Counted from the first letter of the stretch, positions 1-9,115 are shown. The stretch: 64,000 nt of DNA from Roseateles hydrophilus (GCF_026712245.1 NZ_JAPPUY010000002.1:62001-126000), one strand, 5' to 3'. Translations and numbers: made by a program. The notes: generated from the sequence alone by a model not told the origin.

Positions 1-666
1 GTCGCTGAGCGCGGCCTGGTCGATGCTCGCGAAGCCCGATGAGCGCTGCACCGTGGCGGCCTTCAGCCGACCCTCGGCATCCACGGTGATGCGCAGCACC
101 ACGGTGCCCGACTCGCGGGCCCGCTTGGCCAGGGCCGGGAAGTTCAGCTCCGGCAGCTTCACGTAGCGCACGGCGCTGGGGGCAATCTGGCGCGGGCCGG
201 CGGGCGCGGGCGGCGCGGGTGCGACGGCGGGCGGTGCCGGGGGCGCCGGGGCGACGTTGACCGGTGCCGGCGGCGCCAGCTCGGGCGGCGGCGCCACGAA
301 GGCCACGGGTGCCGGCGTGGGGCTTGGCGCGGCGGCGATCACCGGCGCAGGTGTCGGTGCCACGCGCTGCGGCGGTGCCGGGGGCGGTGGTGGCGGCGGC
401 TTGGCGGGCTCCGGCGGCGCAATCATGTCCACCATCAGCACCGGCACAGCCTGGGCCACGGCGCTGCGCACGGCGTCCACCTGCATCAGCGCCCAGGCGC
501 CGACGAGGTGGGCCGCGAGCACGCCGCCCACCAGGGCACGCCGCCCCACGGCGCCGAGTTCATCGCCGCGCGCGGGCGGCGGCGGCAGCGCCACGGGCCG
601 CAGGGGAGCGGGCGGCGCGGTGTCGGCAGGCAGGCTGGAGGCAGGCAGGCTGGAGGCAGGAATCAC
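1..666 (-). CDS. tonB: TonB-family energy transducer (3' end outside window)
   Basis: The protein would carry proton-motive energy from ExbBD in the inner membrane to TonB-dependent outer-membrane receptors. Reading the minus strand gives a short N-terminal tail, one membrane segment at about residues 43-61, a long Pro/Ala-rich spacer (about 80-162) and the start of a TonB C-terminal domain from about residue 163 (SAVRYVKLPELNFPALAKR). The C-terminus lies beyond position 1. An in-frame stop at 691-693 leaves GTG at 664-666 as the only start before the membrane segment. No clear ribosome binding site precedes it, so the start is uncertain. A Fur-box-like site lies about 100 bases upstream. The gene is absent from simple ATG-based gene calls because of its GTG start and missing end. 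Confidence 0.85.
   Translation of the reverse strand, partial: MIPASSLPASSLPADTAPPAPLRPVALPPPPARGDELGAVGRRALVGGVLAAHLVGAWALMQVDAVRSAVAQAVPVLMVDMIAPPEPAKPPPPPPPAPPQRVAPTPAPVIAAAPSPTPAPVAFVAPPPELAPPAPVNVAPAPPAPPAVAPAPPAPAGPRQIAPSAVRYVKLPELNFPALAKRARESGTVVLRITVDAEGRLKAATVQRSSGFASIDQAALSD
626..660. repeat. 15-bp tandem repeat inside the 5' end of tonB
   Basis: The unit GCAGGCAGGCTGGAG occurs twice in direct tandem, at 626-640 and 641-655, and is followed by a partial third copy. On the coding strand it encodes two Pro-Ala-Ser-Ser-Leu units just after the proposed start. The unit length is a multiple of three, so copy-number changes would keep the frame. Confidence 0.85.
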
Positions 667-765
667 GCGGGCGGCAATGCAAGTGGGCGCTCAGCCAGCG
701 ATGCCCACCCCTGCGGGCGCGTCAGCAAACTGGCTTTACACGACAGGCATGGATAGTAACAGGAA

Positions 766-780
766 TGCGAATGATTCCTA
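766..780. promoter_or_regulatory. Fur-box-like operator
   Basis: TGCGAATGATTCCTA matches the 7-1-7 Fur pattern TGAGAATnATTCTCA at 11 of 14 informative positions. It lies in the divergent gap between tonB (minus) and the holin-like gene (plus). Iron repression of tonB is the likely role, because TonB systems are classic Fur targets; this is inferred from sequence only. Confidence 0.6.
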
Positions 781-824
781 TTGAATGATTTGCGTGCCCA
801 GCGCGGCTTGTATGCTCGGCAGCC

Positions 825-1178
825 ATGAAGACACTCACCCGTTGGCTGTTGCTGGCTGGCGCGCTGCTGCTGGTGGCGCACCTCTACGCGGGCGTCGTCG
901 TGACGAGCTTCACCTCGGCGCTCATCGCGGCGCTGGTGCTCGGGCTGCTGAACACCGTCGTGCGGCCCATCCTCGTGCTGCTGACGCTGCCCGTGACCGT
1001 GCTGACGCTGGGCCTGTTCCTCTTCGTCATCAACGCCCTCACCTTCTGGGCGGCGGCCTCGCTGCTGCCTGGGCTGGCTGTCAACGGCTTCTGGGCGGCG
1101 CTGATCGGCTCGCTGATCTACAGCCTGTGCGGCATGGTGATCGACGTGGTCGTCGAGCGGCTGTTCCCGGCCGACTGA
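825..1178 (+). CDS. phage holin family (YvlD-like) membrane protein
   Basis: This 117-residue protein is almost entirely hydrophobic, with four predicted membrane segments (about residues 5-25, 29-47, 52-76 and 83-108) and a short charged C-terminus. The arrangement, with NTVVRPIL after the second segment and LTLPVTVLTLGLF, is typical of the small Phage_holin_4_2/YvlD family found in bacterial chromosomes. The molecular role is unknown, and the family name does not imply a prophage here. It is divergent from tonB and converges on the M48 protease gene with an 11-base gap. Confidence 0.8.
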   Translation: MKTLTRWLLLAGALLLVAHLYAGVVVTSFTSALIAALVLGLLNTVVRPILVLLTLPVTVLTLGLFLFVINALTFWAAASLLPGLAVNGFWAALIGSLIYSLCGMVIDVVVERLFPAD

Positions 1179-1188
1179 GCGCGGGCGC

Positions 1189-2781
1189 TCAGTCCGGCAG
1201 CCGCGCGTCCGGCGGGATGTAGCGGCCCGGGTACATCGCGCCCATCAGCGCCTGGCGTTCGTAGGTGAGCGCGCGCAGCCGGGCCTCGATGACGGCGGCT
1301 TCCACCTGATCCGCATCCGGCCGGCGCGACTGGCGCAGGCCGGAGCTCATGCGGTCGATCGCGCCGTTGAGGTCGCCGGCAGCCGCCCGCGTTTCCGCCT
1401 GGGCGCGCACCGCGCGCAGCGGCTGGCCCAGCTTCTCCCACACAAGCGCCAGCTGCGCCCAGGCCAGTGCGTCCAGCGGCTCCAGGCTCACATGGGTCTG
1501 CAGCGCGTCTGCCGCGTCGCGCAGCATCGCGTCGCCGGGGGCGCCCGCCAGCGCCAGGCCCACGCGCTGCAGCAGCAGCGGGCGCGACTTCTCGCCCCGC
1601 AGCGTCTCCAGCGCGGCCACGCCTTCCATCGGCCGGCCACGGGCCTGGGCCAGCTCGGCGCGCAGATAGGTCAGCAGCCGTTTCGCCGCTGCCGTCTCGG
1701 CGGGGCTGGGGTTGATGAGCTGCAGCGTGACCTCGGCGCTGCGCAGCGTCGCCTCGGCGCGGTCGAAGTTGCGCAGCTTGATCGACGCCAGCGCGGCCGC
1801 GTAGCGCGCGCCCAGCTGCTCGTAGCCGCCGCTCTCCTTGATGTTGCGGGCGCCGGCGTCGTAGTTCTCCAGCACCTTCCAGGCGTCCACGCGCTGGTCC
1901 ATCAGCACGCGTGCCCGCGCCGCGATCAGCGCATGCTCTGCCAGGCCGCGCGGCCGCACGAATGGCTCCAGCGCCAGGCGCGTGCGCGCATCCCCGATGC
2001 GCTCGCTGGTCAGCGGGTGGCTGCGCAGGTACGGGTAGGCGCCATCGTCCATCAGGTGGTAGGCCTGCTCCATGCGCTCGAACATGCTGACCATGCCGCT
2101 GCCCGCGAACCCGGCCTCCACCAGCACGTTGAAGCCCACGCGGTCGGCCTCGCGCTCCATGTCGCGCGAGAAGTTCAGCGACATCTGCGCCGCCGCCGCC
2201 TGCCCGCCGACGATGCCCGCATTGGCCATGTCGATGTTGCCGCGCGAGGCCGCCAGCACGCCGAGCAGCAGGCCGGCGATGGCCACCATGTTGTTCTTGG
2301 AGTCGCCCGCGATGCGCCGGGCGATGTGGCGCTGCGTGACGTGCGAGATCTCGTGGCCGATCACCGAGGCCAGCTCGTCGCGCGACACCGTCATCGCAAT
2401 CAGCCCCAGGTGCGTGCCGACAAAGCCGCCCGGCATCGCGAACGCGTTGATGCTCTTGTCCTCGACGAGGAAGTGCTCCCAGGCCAGCCGCCCCTGCTCG
2501 TCGCTGATGTGGCCCAGCTTGCGCGCGGCTGCGATCAGCGGGTTCCAGATGCCGGCCATGTATTCCTGCAGCAGCGGGTCGTGCACGTAGGCCGGGTCCA
2601 CCCGGATCATGCGCATGTAGCGCTCGCCCAGCTGCCGCTCGGTGTTGATGTCCAGGTCCTGCGAGACCGAGTCGCCGAGCGCCGGCAGGTTGACCTGCGC
2701 ATGCAGCGGCGCGCCCGGCAGGGCCAGCATGGCGGCTGCGAGCAGCGTGAGCAGGGGGCGGGTGGCGAACGAGGTGGTCAT
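1189..2781 (-). CDS. bepA: BepA-like periplasmic M48 zinc metalloprotease with TPR region
   Basis: Likely a periplasmic chaperone and protease for outer-membrane proteins, by analogy with BepA (YfgC). A signal peptide spans about residues 1-28. The M48 domain has the zinc motif HEISH at about residues 143-147 and a downstream glutamate in READRVGF. The C-terminal half is helical and repeat-like, consistent with the TPR domain of BepA. At 530 residues it is a little longer than E. coli BepA (about 490). The gene is divergent from moaC, 99 bases away, and has a GGAG about 10 bases before the ATG. The family is clear; the exact BepA function is inferred. Confidence 0.88.
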   Translation of the reverse strand: MTTSFATRPLLTLLAAAMLALPGAPLHAQVNLPALGDSVSQDLDINTERQLGERYMRMIRVDPAYVHDPLLQEYMAGIWNPLIAAARKLGHISDEQGRLAWEHFLVEDKSINAFAMPGGFVGTHLGLIAMTVSRDELASVIGHEISHVTQRHIARRIAGDSKNNMVAIAGLLLGVLAASRGNIDMANAGIVGGQAAAAQMSLNFSRDMEREADRVGFNVLVEAGFAGSGMVSMFERMEQAYHLMDDGAYPYLRSHPLTSERIGDARTRLALEPFVRPRGLAEHALIAARARVLMDQRVDAWKVLENYDAGARNIKESGGYEQLGARYAAALASIKLRNFDRAEATLRSAEVTLQLINPSPAETAAAKRLLTYLRAELAQARGRPMEGVAALETLRGEKSRPLLLQRVGLALAGAPGDAMLRDAADALQTHVSLEPLDALAWAQLALVWEKLGQPLRAVRAQAETRAAAGDLNGAIDRMSSGLRQSRRPDADQVEAAVIEARLRALTYERQALMGAMYPGRYIPPDARLPD

Positions 2782-2880
2782 CTGGCAGAGGCTCCGGCCG
2801 CCGACGGCGCAGGCCCGGGCGGCTGTCTATGATGCCTGCAAGCCAACGGCCCAATGTTTCGTGAAGATGAAGTCCCTCGC

Positions 2881-3372
2881 ATGAGTTCCCCGCTGACCCA
2901 CTTCGACGGCGACGGCCAGGCCCACATGGTCGACGTGTCCGCCAAGGCCGAGACGCACCGCGTGGCCGTCGCGGCCGGCGAGATCCGCATGCAGCCGGCC
3001 ACCTTCGCGCTCATTGCCAGCGGCACGGCCAAGAAGGGGGATGTGCTGGGCGTGGCGCGCATCGCGGCCATCCAGGGTGCCAAGCGCTGCAGCGACCTCG
3101 TGCCGCTGTGCCACCCGCTGCCGATCACACGCGTGAAGGTCGACTTCGAGCTGGACGAGGCCCACAGCCGCGTGCTGTGCCGCGCCCAGGTGGAGACGCT
3201 GGGCCGCACGGGCGTGGAGATGGAGGCGCTGTGCGCCGTGCAGGTGGGCCTGCTGACCGTCTACGACATGTGCAAGGCCGCCGACCGCGGCATGGTCATC
3301 GCCAACGTGCGCGTGCTGGAGAAGCAGGGCGGCAAGTCGGGCGAGTGGCGGGCGCTCGATTCAGCGGAGTGA
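2881..3372 (+). CDS. moaC: cyclic pyranopterin monophosphate synthase MoaC
   Basis: It converts the MoaA product (3',8-cyclo-GTP) to cyclic pyranopterin monophosphate in molybdenum cofactor synthesis, in the cytosol. The protein has 163 residues. The family signatures are present: [12 protein letters not shown] near the start, [11 protein letters not shown] in the middle and TGVEMEAL followed by VYDMCKA. An upstream in-frame ATG at 2854 exists, but starting at 2881 aligns the N-terminus with E. coli MoaC. No other moa gene lies nearby. Its 3' end overlaps the convergent oligosaccharyltransferase gene by 12 bases. Confidence 0.96.
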   Translation: MSSPLTHFDGDGQAHMVDVSAKAETHRVAVAAGEIRMQPATFALIASGTAKKGDVLGVARIAAIQGAKRCSDLVPLCHPLPITRVKVDFELDEAHSRVLCRAQVETLGRTGVEMEALCAVQVGLLTVYDMCKAADRGMVIANVRVLEKQGGKSGEWRALDSAE

Positions 3373-5061
3373 TCGCCAGTCGATGATCGCCGACGCGGGC
3401 TGGCACTGCACCATGGGGGCCGATGCCGGCTCGGTGCAGCTGGCGAACCAGCCGTCCCCGGTAGGGTTGCGGAACTCCCGCAGACGGTCCGCCAGGTAGC
3501 GCGCGCCGTCGAGGTCGCCCGTCGCCTCCAGCGAGCGGGACCAGTGCATCAGCAGCCGGGCATCGATGAGGCTGAACGCCGTGCGCCGCGCCGCTGCCAG
3601 CGCGGCCGGGCCCGGCGGCTGGCTGGTGGCGGCTGCGTAGTCGGCCTGGTGCGCAAAGAACGGCGACGTCTGACAGACCGTGATGCGCTGCCCCAGCGGC
3701 AGGGCATCCTCGCCCGGCGCGTAGATGGCGACGATGCGCTGGTAGTCCCACACGGCAAACAGGCTGCCCGTGACCAGCAGCGCACCCGCCAGGCTCAGCG
3801 GCAGCGCTGACACCTTGCTGCGCACGCGCGCCTCGGCGGCCGGCAGCGCCAGCCCCATCGCAAAGCACGCCGGCAGCAGGAAGTAGGCGTACCACAGCGG
3901 GTACTCCAGCAGGCTGTGCAGGCCGATGGTCAGCACGATCATCAAGGCAGCACGGCGCAGCGGCGCATCCTCATCGGCCCGCGCAGCGCCCCGCCAGGCC
4001 TGCCACAGCGCCCAGCACAGCAGGGCCAGCACGGCCCCCGCCCAGGGCAACCCCAGCTCGACCGCCAGCTGCGACGGCAGGTTGTGCGTGTGGTCGAAGA
4101 AGGCAATCGGGCGGTTGGGGAACGGTGTCAGGCTCCACGCGAAATTGAAGCCGCCCCAGCCCACGCCGAGCAGCGGATGCGCCAGCGTCAGCGCCCAGGC
4201 ATCGCGCAGGATGGCCAGCCGTGACGGCGAGCCCGCGCCCTCCGACAGCCGCGATGCGGCGCCGAAGGCATGGCCCTCGGCCGACCACTGCGTCATCAGC
4301 CACCAGCTCAGGCCCAGCATCAGCGGCGTGGCCAGCAGCGACAGGCGGGCCGTGCGCGACAGCTGGCGGTCCACCAAGCCCCAGATCGCCAGCATCGCGA
4401 TGCCGATGAAGCCGGTGCGTGACGCGCTCAACACCACCGTGAACACGCTCGCGAACAGCAGCGGCGCCAGCAGCCAGCGCCAGCCACGCCGCTCAGTGAT
4501 GAAGACGGCCGCCACGGCCATCCACATCATCAGGCTGGCCAGGTGGTTGGGTTGGCGCAGATTGCCCACCGCGCGGCCGACGATGCCGGAGCGGGCGATG
4601 ACGCCGCCACTGGCCAGGTCCGGCGCGAACACCTGCACCAGGCTGATGGCCACGCTGAGCAGCCCCGTGACGAGCAGCCCCCAGCACAGCGCTTCGGCCG
4701 CGGTGCGCCGCACCGCGGGGGCCAGGCCTTGCGCCAGCAGCAGCACCGCCAGCCCTGCCCCAAGGATGGCCGCCGCCCCCAGCCCCAGCGACGAGGGCAG
4801 CCCGCGCCACAGCACGGAGGCGAGCGGCGCGATGACCAGCAGCGCCAATGCCAGTGCGGCAGGTGATGTGAGCCCCGCGCGCCAGTTCGGCAGCGCCCGC
4901 GCGCACAGCAGCAAGGCCAGACCCCAGCCGGCCAGCGCGAGCAGCTGGTTGTAGAGCGTGGCGGCGGGGGTCTGGTTGAAGGCCAGCAGAGGGGGCAGGG
5001 CGGCGGCGATGACGATGCCGAAGATGGCGGCGTCAGTGGCGGGGGCGGTCTGGGTTGACAT
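3361..5061 (-). CDS. PglL/O-antigen ligase family O-oligosaccharyltransferase
   Basis: A polytopic inner-membrane enzyme likely to transfer a lipid-linked glycan to protein, or to lipid A core. It has about a dozen membrane segments. The Wzy_C core shows [14 protein letters not shown], followed by [15 protein letters not shown], the pattern of PglL-type O-oligosaccharyltransferases rather than WaaL. A periplasmic C-terminal tail follows (Wzy_C_2 type). The start is set at MSTQT; an in-frame ATG six codons earlier is possible. The gene is near a pilin gene with a serine-rich C-terminus, so pilin glycosylation is the favoured role. Its end overlaps moaC by 12 bases. The class call is firm; the substrate is inferred. 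Confidence 0.85.
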   Translation of the reverse strand: MSTQTAPATDAAIFGIVIAAALPPLLAFNQTPAATLYNQLLALAGWGLALLLCARALPNWRAGLTSPAALALALLVIAPLASVLWRGLPSSLGLGAAAILGAGLAVLLLAQGLAPAVRRTAAEALCWGLLVTGLLSVAISLVQVFAPDLASGGVIARSGIVGRAVGNLRQPNHLASLMMWMAVAAVFITERRGWRWLLAPLLFASVFTVVLSASRTGFIGIAMLAIWGLVDRQLSRTARLSLLATPLMLGLSWWLMTQWSAEGHAFGAASRLSEGAGSPSRLAILRDAWALTLAHPLLGVGWGGFNFAWSLTPFPNRPIAFFDHTHNLPSQLAVELGLPWAGAVLALLCWALWQAWRGAARADEDAPLRRAALMIVLTIGLHSLLEYPLWYAYFLLPACFAMGLALPAAEARVRSKVSALPLSLAGALLVTGSLFAVWDYQRIVAIYAPGEDALPLGQRITVCQTSPFFAHQADYAAATSQPPGPAALAAARRTAFSLIDARLLMHWSRSLEATGDLDGARYLADRLREFRNPTGDGWFASCTEPASAPMVQCQPASAIIDWRSLR

Positions 5062-5143
5062 GGGCGCGCATGATGTCATGGGCGTCGTCCGCCTCCCGGG
5101 CTTCGCTATGCTGCATGTCGTGCTGGTTACCGAATTGATTCCT

Positions 5144-5746
5144 ATGAAGCGGCGCGTGGAGCTGGTGCTCGTCGGCGCCGCGTTCGCCTGTTCGGGCTTT
5201 GCGGCGCTGGTCTACCAGCTGGTCTGGCAACGGCTCTTGTTCGGTGCGATCGGCGTGGATGTCGAATCGGTCACCGTGGTGGTGTCGGTTTTCATGCTCG
5301 GCCTGGGCGTCGGGGCGTGGATGGGCGGCTGGTTGGCTGACCGCTATCCGCGTCGCATCGTTGCCGTCTTTGCCGGTTTCGAGCTGGGCATCGCTGCTTG
5401 CGGCTTGGTCAGCGTGGCCGTGCTGACGGGTCTGTCAGGAAGCCTGGCCCTGCTGCCGCGGCTTGGCGCGGGTTTGGTCTGCTTTGCTTTGCTGCTGTTA
5501 CCCACGGTGCTGATGGGTGCCACCTTGCCCATGCTGGTCGCCCACGCTGCCCAAGGCCGCGAGGGCATCGGTCGGGCCACCGGCTGGCTGTACTTCGTCA
5601 ACACGCTGGGCGCCGCCTTTGGTGCATGGAGCATGGCCTTCCTGCTGCCCTACTGGCTGGACCTCGCGCAGATCGTGCGCTTGGCGGCCGGCCTCAACCT
5701 GGCAGCCAGCTTCGCTGCGCTGCTGGCGGTGGGGCGCCGAGCATGA
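5144..5746 (+). CDS. membrane half of a spermidine-synthase-like protein pair
   Basis: A protein of about 200 residues with six predicted membrane segments. It opens with KRRVELVLVGAAFACSGF and AALVYQLVWQR, the N-terminus seen in long MFS-like membrane proteins fused to a spermidine-synthase domain. Its stop overlaps the start of the next gene in an ATGA, so the two are probably translationally coupled and form one complex. In many relatives the two parts are a single polypeptide. The start at 5144 is chosen for its Lys/Arg-rich tail before the first membrane segment; an ATG at 5108 is an alternative. The function is unknown. Confidence 0.75.
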   Translation: MKRRVELVLVGAAFACSGFAALVYQLVWQRLLFGAIGVDVESVTVVVSVFMLGLGVGAWMGGWLADRYPRRIVAVFAGFELGIAACGLVSVAVLTGLSGSLALLPRLGAGLVCFALLLLPTVLMGATLPMLVAHAAQGREGIGRATGWLYFVNTLGAAFGAWSMAFLLPYWLDLAQIVRLAAGLNLAASFAALLAVGRRA

Positions 5747-7305
5747 CGATGCGTCGCCTTGCCGTTCTGCTCTCCTTCGGCATGGGCCTGCTGAGCCTGA
5801 GCCAGGAGATCGCCTGGGTGCGGCTCGTGTCGTTCGGGCACGAGGGCCGGCCGCATGCCTTCGCTATCGTGTTGGTGGCCTTTCTGCTGGGCATTGCGGC
5901 CGGTGCGCTGTGGGGGAGCCGGCGCTGCCAGGGCGGGCGTCCGTTGTTGCCGCTGGTGCTGCGCATTCTTGTGTTGGCAGCGGTACTGGACCTGAGCGTG
6001 CCGTGGCAGGCGCCCTGGCTGATGGCGCAGGACCCCGAGGCGCTGACGGCACTGATGCTGGTGGTGGGCATCTGTGCCATGGTCAAGGGCACGCTGTTTC
6101 CCATCATTCATCACCTGGGTGCTCAGGCCCAGGACGAAGGCATAGGCCGCGGGGTCTCACGCGTGTACGTGGCCAATGTGCTCGGCTCGGCGTTGGGGCC
6201 GGTGCTCACCGGCTTCGTGCTGCTGGACTTGCTGACCGTAGACCAGATCTTCTCGGTGGTGAGCCTGGGCACTGCAGCATTGGCCTGGGTCGTCTGGCGC
6301 CACGAGCGGCCCGCCAGCGGATGGTGGCTGCCCGCAGGGGCCACGCTGCTGGGCGTGGCGAGTCTCGCCTGGCCGGCTAGAAGCCTGGAGACCATCGCGC
6401 AGATGGGCGGCGGCACGCTGCGCCACATGGTGCAGAACAAGCATGGCGTGGTGCACGTGATGGCAGGGGCCACGGGGGGGGACATCACGTTCGGCGGCAA
6501 CGTCTATGACGGTCGCATCAGCGTGGACATGCATGCCAACCTCAACCGGCTGGATCGCGCCTACCTGCTGGCCGCCCTGCATCCTCGGCCAGCACGCGTG
6601 CTGGTCATCGGTCTGAGCACGGGGGCCTGGACGCAGGCCCTGTTGGGCATGCCGGGCGTGGAACGCGTCGATGTGGTGGAGCTGAACCCCGCCTACCTCG
6701 ATCTGGTGCGCCGCTACCCCGAGGTGGCGCATGTGCTGACCGATCCGCGTGTGCAAGTGCACATCGACGATGGGCGTCGTTGGTTGAAGCGGCATGCGTC
6801 GCAGCAATTCGACCTCGTCGTCATGAACACGACCTTCCACTGGCGCGCTTACGTGTCGCTGCTCCTGTCTCGCGAGTACATGGCGCTGGTGCGCGACCGG
6901 CTGACGCCGGGCGGCATCTTTGCGTTCAACACGACCAGCAGCCTGGACGCCATGCTGACAGCCAGCCAGGTGTTCCCGGACGTGGTGCGGCATGCGAACT
7001 TCGCCTATGCCAGCAACCGTCCCATGGCCAAGCTGCCAGATGCGCTCGAGCGACTGCAGGCCTGCCGTGTGCCCGGCGGTCCCGCGTTGGCGCCTGACCT
7101 GTTCGCGCCGGGTGCCCTCGGCGAGCAACTGGCCCACGCGCCGTTGGAGCGCGCTGCCGACTATGTGGCGCGCAGCATGCCACCCGGCGCGCCGCCGGCC
7201 GAGCTCATCACCGACCTGAACCTGCTGACCGAATACCGCCACGGCCGGCCGCCGCCTCTGGGGGCGCTGCGGGACTGGCTGCCGCCCACGCCGCTGCAGC
7301 GCTGA
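5743..7305 (+). CDS. membrane protein with degenerate spermidine-synthase-like domain
   Basis: A 520-residue protein with about seven membrane segments in the first 225 residues (start RRLAVLLSFGMGLLSLSQEI), then a soluble Rossmann domain resembling SpeE. The nucleotide-binding glycine loop is VLVIGLSTGAW instead of GGGDGG. The SpeE catalytic Asp motif (ISDxxDP) is replaced by VVMNTTFHW. The acidic VELNPAYL and HIDDGRRW positions are kept. Canonical aminopropyltransfer is therefore unlikely from the sequence. It is coupled by ATGA to the preceding gene and ends 3 bases before the convergent phosphoethanolamine transferase. A role with the neighbouring pilin or glycan genes is only inference. 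Confidence 0.8.
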   Translation: MTMRRLAVLLSFGMGLLSLSQEIAWVRLVSFGHEGRPHAFAIVLVAFLLGIAAGALWGSRRCQGGRPLLPLVLRILVLAAVLDLSVPWQAPWLMAQDPEALTALMLVVGICAMVKGTLFPIIHHLGAQAQDEGIGRGVSRVYVANVLGSALGPVLTGFVLLDLLTVDQIFSVVSLGTAALAWVVWRHERPASGWWLPAGATLLGVASLAWPARSLETIAQMGGGTLRHMVQNKHGVVHVMAGATGGDITFGGNVYDGRISVDMHANLNRLDRAYLLAALHPRPARVLVIGLSTGAWTQALLGMPGVERVDVVELNPAYLDLVRRYPEVAHVLTDPRVQVHIDDGRRWLKRHASQQFDLVVMNTTFHWRAYVSLLLSREYMALVRDRLTPGGIFAFNTTSSLDAMLTASQVFPDVVRHANFAYASNRPMAKLPDALERLQACRVPGGPALAPDLFAPGALGEQLAHAPLERAADYVARSMPPGAPPAELITDLNLLTEYRHGRPPPLGALRDWLPPTPLQR

Positions 7306-7308
7306 GGC

Positions 7309-9105
7309 TCAAGGCCGTGCAGGCCGCGCGGGCTTCGTGGTGTCGGCCGGCGCATCGCAGGCCAGCTTGCGGAAGGAGCCGTCATAGTCGCCAAAGTGGG
7401 TGACCACGCGTGGGAAGGGCGCCCAGTCGCGCGCGCCCAACGCCTTGGGCCCGTGCTCGAAGCCGGCTTCGAAACCGGCGAGATGGGTGAGCGTCGGGAA
7501 CATGGCCAGCGTCGTGACCGGCGAGTGCTGCCGCGCCCGCAGCTGCTGCCACGTGTCGGGTTGCGCATCGCGCCAGGCGTGTGAGGCCCAGACGAACATC
7601 GGTATGTGGTAATTCGCGATGGCCGCAAAGCCATGGCCGGCCTGCTTGCATCGACCGTCGAACAGCGACTCGCCATGGTCGGCGGCGTAGGTGACGGTCG
7701 CCTGCACGCCGGCCTTTTCCACGAGGCGGATGACCTGCTCCAGCACGTGATCGGTGTAGAGCACGCTGTTGTCATAGGCGTTGAGGAGGCGTTCCTGCGG
7801 GCCGCCCCAGACATCGGGCTTGTCGCTGGCCTGCAGCGCGGGTTTGAAGCGTTCGAACTCGGCCGGGTAGCGGTGAGCGTAGTTCAGGTGGCTGCCCAGC
7901 GTGTGCAGCACGATGAATTTGCGGGGGGCCGGGTCTTGCATGGCGTTGGCCAGCAGCGGCAGCAGTTCGCCGTCCAAGGCCCCGCGGCCGCGGTAGTCCA
8001 CCTGGTTGATGAAGTGCTGATGATCTGCCTCATGGGCCAGCACGGATACCGGGGTCTCATGGATGCCGGCCGTCCCCTGCGCACTGAGCCAATAGGTCTT
8101 GAAGCCGGCTTGCGAGAACGCTGTCAGCACGGAGGGCTCGCCCATGGGCTTCAGCGGCTCGAAGCCGTGCCGCCGCGTCAGCATCAGCGGCACGGACTCG
8201 CGTGTCGCTGACGAGGCGCTGGCGGTGTCGTGGAAGGTCGCAACTTCGGCTGCGCGGTCCCGGCGCACCAGTAACGGCGTGGTGTCGCGTCCGTAGCCGA
8301 AGAGGCTCCAGCGGTCCGCGCGTGCGGTTTCGCCGATGACCAGCACGTGGACCTGCGGTGTGGCCTGCGCAGGCCTGACCCATCGGACGTCAAAGCGGAA
8401 ATCTTGGCTTCGCCCCAAGTGCAGTGCCAGCGCGTTGCGATGCTCGAAGTACCGTTGCGCCCGAATCGGCATGCCCCAAGGGAAGGTCGTCTCAAGTTCG
8501 GCCAGCAAGCCCGTATGAGCGCCGGTCATTCGGTGTTCGAGGTAGTGCTGGCTTTCTGTCGTGGTGTCGATGTCGCTTGCGCCAGTGGCGGCAAACACCA
8601 GGCGCTGGCCGAAGGCGACGAAAGCGCCCAGCAATCCTGCCGCCGTCAGCACCCACCAGCGTGAGCGATGCTGCCAGCGCAGGTCAGCCAACCAGACCGT
8701 TCGGCACGCCAACGCCACGAGTGCGAGAAAAAGCAGACTGACCACGCCTAGCGGGGCCAGCCATGCGCCCAGCAGCGCATGGGTCTCGTCCCAGGTGGTC
8801 TCCGCGATGACGCCGTAAACATGGGCGCCGGACGGCAGGCCGAAGCGGTTGAAGTAGAAGGCCTCAGCCGGCCCCAGCAGCGCGGCGAGCGCCAGCAGGG
8901 GCAAGCACCAACGCAGCCTACCGAACACCGCAGCCACGGTCAGCGCTGCACCGAGGTGCAGCGCCACTGCGTTCAGTGCCGCCAGCCGCTGCAGCTCGGT
9001 ACCTTGCCAAGCCTGCAGCATCTGCCAGAGCAGGGGCGCCTGTGCTGCCAGTGCCAACAGGAGCAGAGACAGGTACAAGGCGAGTCGGTGGGTACTTGCT
9101 GGCAT
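7309..9105 (-). CDS. phosphoethanolamine transferase, sulfatase superfamily (non-canonical EptA type)
   Basis: An inner-membrane enzyme expected to move phosphoethanolamine from phosphatidylethanolamine to an envelope acceptor. Five membrane segments fill the first 180 residues or so; the periplasmic alkaline-phosphatase-fold domain follows. Metal and active-site motifs include VLVIGETARADRWSLFGYGR, the nucleophile region SSATRESVPLMLTR, HTLGSHLNYAHRYP and YAADHGESLFDG. The nucleophile loop differs from the CGTATA of lipid A EptA. It lies directly downstream of the pilin gene, separated by a terminator. A pilin or other protein acceptor, as for Neisseria PptA, is possible but unproven. Confidence 0.88.
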   Translation of the reverse strand: MPASTHRLALYLSLLLLALAAQAPLLWQMLQAWQGTELQRLAALNAVALHLGAALTVAAVFGRLRWCLPLLALAALLGPAEAFYFNRFGLPSGAHVYGVIAETTWDETHALLGAWLAPLGVVSLLFLALVALACRTVWLADLRWQHRSRWWVLTAAGLLGAFVAFGQRLVFAATGASDIDTTTESQHYLEHRMTGAHTGLLAELETTFPWGMPIRAQRYFEHRNALALHLGRSQDFRFDVRWVRPAQATPQVHVLVIGETARADRWSLFGYGRDTTPLLVRRDRAAEVATFHDTASASSATRESVPLMLTRRHGFEPLKPMGEPSVLTAFSQAGFKTYWLSAQGTAGIHETPVSVLAHEADHQHFINQVDYRGRGALDGELLPLLANAMQDPAPRKFIVLHTLGSHLNYAHRYPAEFERFKPALQASDKPDVWGGPQERLLNAYDNSVLYTDHVLEQVIRLVEKAGVQATVTYAADHGESLFDGRCKQAGHGFAAIANYHIPMFVWASHAWRDAQPDTWQQLRARQHSPVTTLAMFPTLTHLAGFEAGFEHGPKALGARDWAPFPRVVTHFGDYDGSFRKLACDAPADTTKPARPARP

Positions 9106-9115
9106 GCACGGAATG

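Noticed and set aside
825-1178. Prophage signal from the holin-family call
   Set aside because: No other phage gene is nearby, and this family is a common chromosomal membrane protein.
2782-2880. Molybdenum cofactor riboswitch upstream of moaC
   Set aside because: The gap is only 99 bases, shared with a divergent promoter, and no conserved hairpin architecture was recognised.
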